Part shown: one piece after another, positions 61,379 through 64,000 of the stretch
Numbering within the stretch: the stretch's first letter is position 1
How the letters are laid out: each line of letters opens with the position of its first letter
Assembly (NCBI GenBank): GCA_046350655.1
Contig: JAXMAB010000004.1
Location: forward strand, 1 to 64,000
Reading direction: 5' to 3'
Source: JAEUHO01 sp046350655
Lineage (GTDB): Bacteria > Planctomycetota > PLA2 > JAEUHO01
Length of the DNA: 64,000 nt
The notes under the pieces: generated by a model
What the model was told of the DNA's origin: nothing
The model's database searches: none
The model's input: only the letters and a program-made list of their open reading frames with translations
Position numbers and translations under genes: made by a program

Positions 61379-62632
61379 CTACTTCCTGCCGTCCACTGGC
61401 GACCCGTGCTGCGCCCGTCGCGCGGACCACCATCTCTTCGCTTCGGCGACGACCTCTGCCCAGTCGCCGCGCGTGACCTTCGCGGTCATCCGCGCCTTGT
61501 CCAATGCGTGCCCTGAGATGTCGTCCAGGATGGCGAGAGCGACGTCTCGCATTCGATCGACTTGCATCTCTCGATGGAACCGTCCCTGAAACGAGCTTAC
61601 GTGTCGGACGTACGTGTCGTCGTCGAGTGCCTCGATGAGGTGCGGAACGGCGGCGTCCCCGAGCGCTCGGAGTCGCTCCGCCGCGGATGTGGGCGAATGA
61701 CCAGTTACCCTCGCGAGATCCGGATCCATCAGTTCCGCGCCGCCAGGGACACGCAGCGCGGTAATCAGGTCGGCGACTGTATCGGGGTTCGATCCGCAGC
61801 GGGCGCTCACCTCACGGGCCGCGTCACTCGCCTCCCGCGCGACGGTGCGGTCGATCAGTGCCGCCGCCTCGACTGCGCGATCGCTCACGTCGGGCCCAGA
61901 GGCCCACCTGGCGAACTCACGACGGATGTCGGACCACGTCGCGCCTGGATCTCCGAGTCGCCCGTTCGCCGCGAGCAGCGCTCCGTAGCGGATCAACTTC
62001 TTCCATCGCGAAAGTCTGTCGTCGGAATCGGATGCGCCGTTGCCTGCCGTCGCCAACGGGAGCAGGGAGAGCGCCTGCCCGCGAAGACCTCGCGCCGCGC
62101 AAGCTCGAGCGAGCACGAGGAGACGGTAGGTCGCCTTCTGCCAATACTCCCGCTCGAAGACGAACGGATCGACGATGCGGTTCTGTGGCTGAGGGCTCGC
62201 TAGGAGCGCGACGCCTGCATCGACCGTCGCTGCGAGGTCCGCGCGCTCGAAGCCAGCGGAGTTGGCGGTCTCGCCACCTCGCGGCTTCTCCCAACTGCGT
62301 GTCCAGAGGTCTGTCCCGAGAACGGTGAAGTCGCGATCGGTCTCCGAAAGCAGAAAGCCCTGATCCCAGCCATCGCCGGGACCGCCAGCGGCCCTTCCCC
62401 ATCCGGGGCGGTATCGGACGAACGGACTGTCCTTGAGATCTGGAAGGCCGATCTCATCCCACCACTTGAAGAACGCGGTCGCGTCGTCCTGCAGGGAACG
62501 GGTGTCGTCGGCTGCGGAAGCTCCGCCAGCCACCGCGGAGACGACGAAGCCCACCGCGAGTAGGAACGCCCGGAGCACCGCGCGGGGAAACGGGCGTTTG
62601 TGCTCGAGGTTCAGCACCCTGCGATCGAGCAT
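61379..62632 (-). CDS. Secreted helical protein of unknown function (element cargo)
   Basis: 417 aa, ATG 62632. A basic N-terminus and hydrophobic stretch (A-F-L-L-A-V-G-F-V-V-S) end at A-S-A-A-D. W-W-D-E-I-G-L-P, G-W-G and later HEAT-like helices (A-A-V-P-H-L-I-E-A-L) follow. G+C is visibly lower than in the chromosome to the left, which suits acquired DNA. First gene of a two-gene unit with the lipoprotein at 59687; divergent from the HNH gene. Confidence 0.6.
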   Translation of the reverse strand: MLDRRVLNLEHKRPFPRAVLRAFLLAVGFVVSAVAGGASAADDTRSLQDDATAFFKWWDEIGLPDLKDSPFVRYRPGWGRAAGGPGDGWDQGFLLSETDRDFTVLGTDLWTRSWEKPRGGETANSAGFERADLAATVDAGVALLASPQPQNRIVDPFVFEREYWQKATYRLLVLARACAARGLRGQALSLLPLATAGNGASDSDDRLSRWKKLIRYGALLAANGRLGDPGATWSDIRREFARWASGPDVSDRAVEAAALIDRTVAREASDAAREVSARCGSNPDTVADLITALRVPGGAELMDPDLARVTGHSPTSAAERLRALGDAAVPHLIEALDDDTYVRHVSSFQGRFHREMQVDRMRDVALAILDDISGHALDKARMTAKVTRGDWAEVVAEAKRWWSARRAQHGSPVDGRK

Positions 62633-62695
62633 ACCAGTCGGCGCACGTGGTAGGATTCCCCCGCGCTCAACCCAGCGGGCGCGTGCCGAGGCGTC

Positions 62696-63496
62696 ATGCC
62701 GTCGAAGCCGCGTTCGCTCGCTGGGATCCTCCACCGCCGTCGTGCCGCGGACGCGGAGTACAACCGTGCCCGCCGTAGCGATCCCGACCGGGGCGTCGAG
62801 GACGCGGTCGTCTCGTCCGCGCGATGGAAGGCGCTGCGCGCGCGGCTCCTCCGCGACGAACCCCTCTGCCGTGCGTGCGCGGCCGCGGGTCGCACCGAGC
62901 TCGCGACGCAGGTAGACCACGTCGTCCCCGTGCGGGCGCGCCCCGACCTCGCGTACGACCCCGGGAACTGCCAGCCCCTATGCGGGCCCTGCCACGGTGC
63001 CAAGACGGCAACGGAGCGGGCGTCCGGGGGGGTGGGGGGGCCTGCGGACTCTCACGCATCGGCCGCCTACGGCGGGGCGCGGGGCGCGTCGCAATTTTCA
63101 CGGGTTAGCCCTCCCGCCGTGTCCGCCCCCCCGGATCGCCATGGAAGGCCGGCAGATCCGGCCTTGGCGGGCGATCGGGGCGCCCAGGACGCCCCCCAGG
63201 GCGCCCCCGCCGCCGCGGACGCCCAAACGCCCGCCAGGCCTCAGGGACGCGCCCCTACGGGCGATTCGGCGCCTCCCGTGGGCTCTGACGCGAAACCCGC
63301 CCTTTCGTGGGGTATCCCCCCGCCTGGAACCCCCCTTTCGGGGGGTGTCACCCCCCCGGAACGCCCCCTCTCGCCCCGGGACATCGACGCCATGGCGGTC
63401 GGCGTGGCCCTCACCCACGGCCTCCCCCTCGAGGCGGTCCGGTCCCGGATCGAGGCGGCCCTCGCCCGCGGGGAGCGGGTCCTGGAGTTCCCCTGA
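62696..63496 (+). CDS. HNH endonuclease (phage-type) with low-complexity C-terminus
   Basis: 266 aa. W-K-A-L-R-A-R-L-L-R then C-R-A-C, D-H-V-V-P-V (the first His is the general base), N-C-Q-P-L-C-G-P-C-H and A-K-T are the HNH core with a zinc-binding Cys set, as in phage packaging-associated nucleases. After about residue 110 the protein is Ala/Pro/Gly-rich and probably disordered. ATG with GAGG upstream. Its TGA shares a base with the next ATG (TGATG). Confidence 0.82.
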   Translation: MPSKPRSLAGILHRRRAADAEYNRARRSDPDRGVEDAVVSSARWKALRARLLRDEPLCRACAAAGRTELATQVDHVVPVRARPDLAYDPGNCQPLCGPCHGAKTATERASGGVGGPADSHASAAYGGARGASQFSRVSPPAVSAPPDRHGRPADPALAGDRGAQDAPQGAPAAADAQTPARPQGRAPTGDSAPPVGSDAKPALSWGIPPPGTPLSGGVTPPERPLSPRDIDAMAVGVALTHGLPLEAVRSRIEAALARGERVLEFP

Positions 63497-64000
63497 TGGC
63501 CACCCCCGCCCACCTCGGCCGCGTCCGCGTCGAGACCCGCCGGGTCGCCGACCTCCTGCCGGCGCCCTACAACCCCCGGCGCATCTCCGACGAGGCGCTC
63601 GCGGGGCTGGGGGAGTCCATCGGGAGGTTCGGCCTCGTCCAGCCCGTGATCGTGAACTCCCGCACGGGGCGGATCGTCGGGGGGCACCAGCGGCTCAAGG
63701 TCCTCGCGGCCCGGGGCGTCGAGGAGACCGACGTCGTCGTCGTGGACCTCCCCGAGGCCGAGGAGAAGGCCCTCAACCTCGCCCTCAACAGCCAGGCGAT
63801 CTCCGGCGAGTGGACCGAGGGCGCGCTCGCCCTCGTCGAGGAGGTGGCGAAGTCGCTGCCCGACCTCTCGGCGGCTCTCCGCATGGGCGACCTCGACGAG
63901 GCGCTGCGGGACCTCTTCTCCGGCGAGGCGATCGTAGTCGAGGAGGACGAGGTCCCCGAGCCCCCCGACGACCCGGTGACGAAGCCGGGCGACCTCTGGG
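63496..64000 (+). CDS. ParB-like nuclease domain protein, 5' part (continues beyond window)
   Basis: The first 168 aa are visible. The ParB/Srx domain (N-P-R-R-I-S, G-G-H-Q-R-L, L-N-L-A-L-N) matches the truncated copy at 57944 with only a handful of substitutions over 108 aa. It then continues into K-S-L-P-D-L-S and an acidic linker ending V-T-K-P-G-D-L-W. In phage ParB-DNA methyltransferase fusions that P-G-D-x-W segment precedes the methylase, so an N6-adenine or N4-cytosine methylase domain is expected outside the window. Confidence 0.8.
   Translation, partial: MATPAHLGRVRVETRRVADLLPAPYNPRRISDEALAGLGESIGRFGLVQPVIVNSRTGRIVGGHQRLKVLAARGVEETDVVVVDLPEAEEKALNLALNSQAISGEWTEGALALVEEVAKSLPDLSAALRMGDLDEALRDLFSGEAIVVEEDEVPEPPDDPVTKPGDLW

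Noticed and set aside
1..64000. CRISPR array, insertion sequence with terminal repeats, rRNA operon, replication origin
   Set aside because: No regularly spaced repeats, no transposase apart from the recombinase relic, no rRNA-like sequence and no DnaA-box cluster were seen on reading through the window.

Overview
The window is about 64 kb of very GC-rich bacterial chromosome (clearly above 70% G+C by eye; not computed). The best guess for the host is a member of the Planctomycetota. The strongest sign is an ECF sigma factor of the planctomycete type (an SDVLQE motif and a long region-2/4 linker) overlapping by 4 bp a serine/threonine kinase fused to an ATPase/TPR module. Many secreted proteins and lipoproteins of unknown function, a toroid-repeat protein, DUF3500 and YHYH/EF-hand proteins fit. 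Myxococcota cannot be excluded. There is no rRNA, no complete tRNA and no CRISPR array.

Layout. 0-9 kb: a secreted YHYH/EF-hand protein, a secreted TPR-CHAT protease-like protein, and central sugar metabolism (a ROK polyphosphate glucokinase facing a tal-pgi operon). 9-15 kb: an envelope cluster with a glycosyltransferase, UDP-galactopyranose mutase (glf), a DUF707 protein coupled to glf, and cardiolipin synthase. 15-40 kb: mostly single-gene units. They include a DinB-fold enzyme, DUF6265, a GyrI-like protein, OsmC, SRPBCC, chorismate mutase divergent from a U32 peptidase/hydroxylase, a secreted redoxin, an EamA transporter, a lone ExbD, DUF3500, a serine beta-lactamase-fold protein, two VOC proteins, a cupin, GNAT acetyltransferases and a di-iron protein. 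40-57 kb: the sigma factor-kinase pair, an FG-GAP lipoprotein, two methyltransferases, a transglutaminase, a GlsB-type membrane protein, a TolB/HEAT lipoprotein and a TPR protein ending in a zinc ribbon normally found on sensor kinases.

At about 57.6 kb lies the 3' part of a tRNA-Ser(GCU) gene without its 5' half. It looks like the attachment site of an integrated element that fills the rest of the window. The element carries a small Cys-rich ORF, two near-identical ParB-like domains (one truncated, one running off the window) in direct orientation about 5.5 kb apart, an HNH endonuclease just before the second copy, and secreted or lipoprotein cargo between them. A truncated serine recombinase lies just outside the att site.

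The most unusual feature is a dispersed GC-rich palindrome. Its core is GGGCCTCGCG (reverse complement CGCGAGGCCC). I counted 38 exact cores by eye, about 24 of them in the small intergenic fraction, usually within tens of bases of a stop codon. Some are inverted pairs forming near-perfect hairpins. The last core is at 49,244; none was seen in the tRNA-linked element. The arrangement resembles REP elements or DNA-uptake-sequence terminators.
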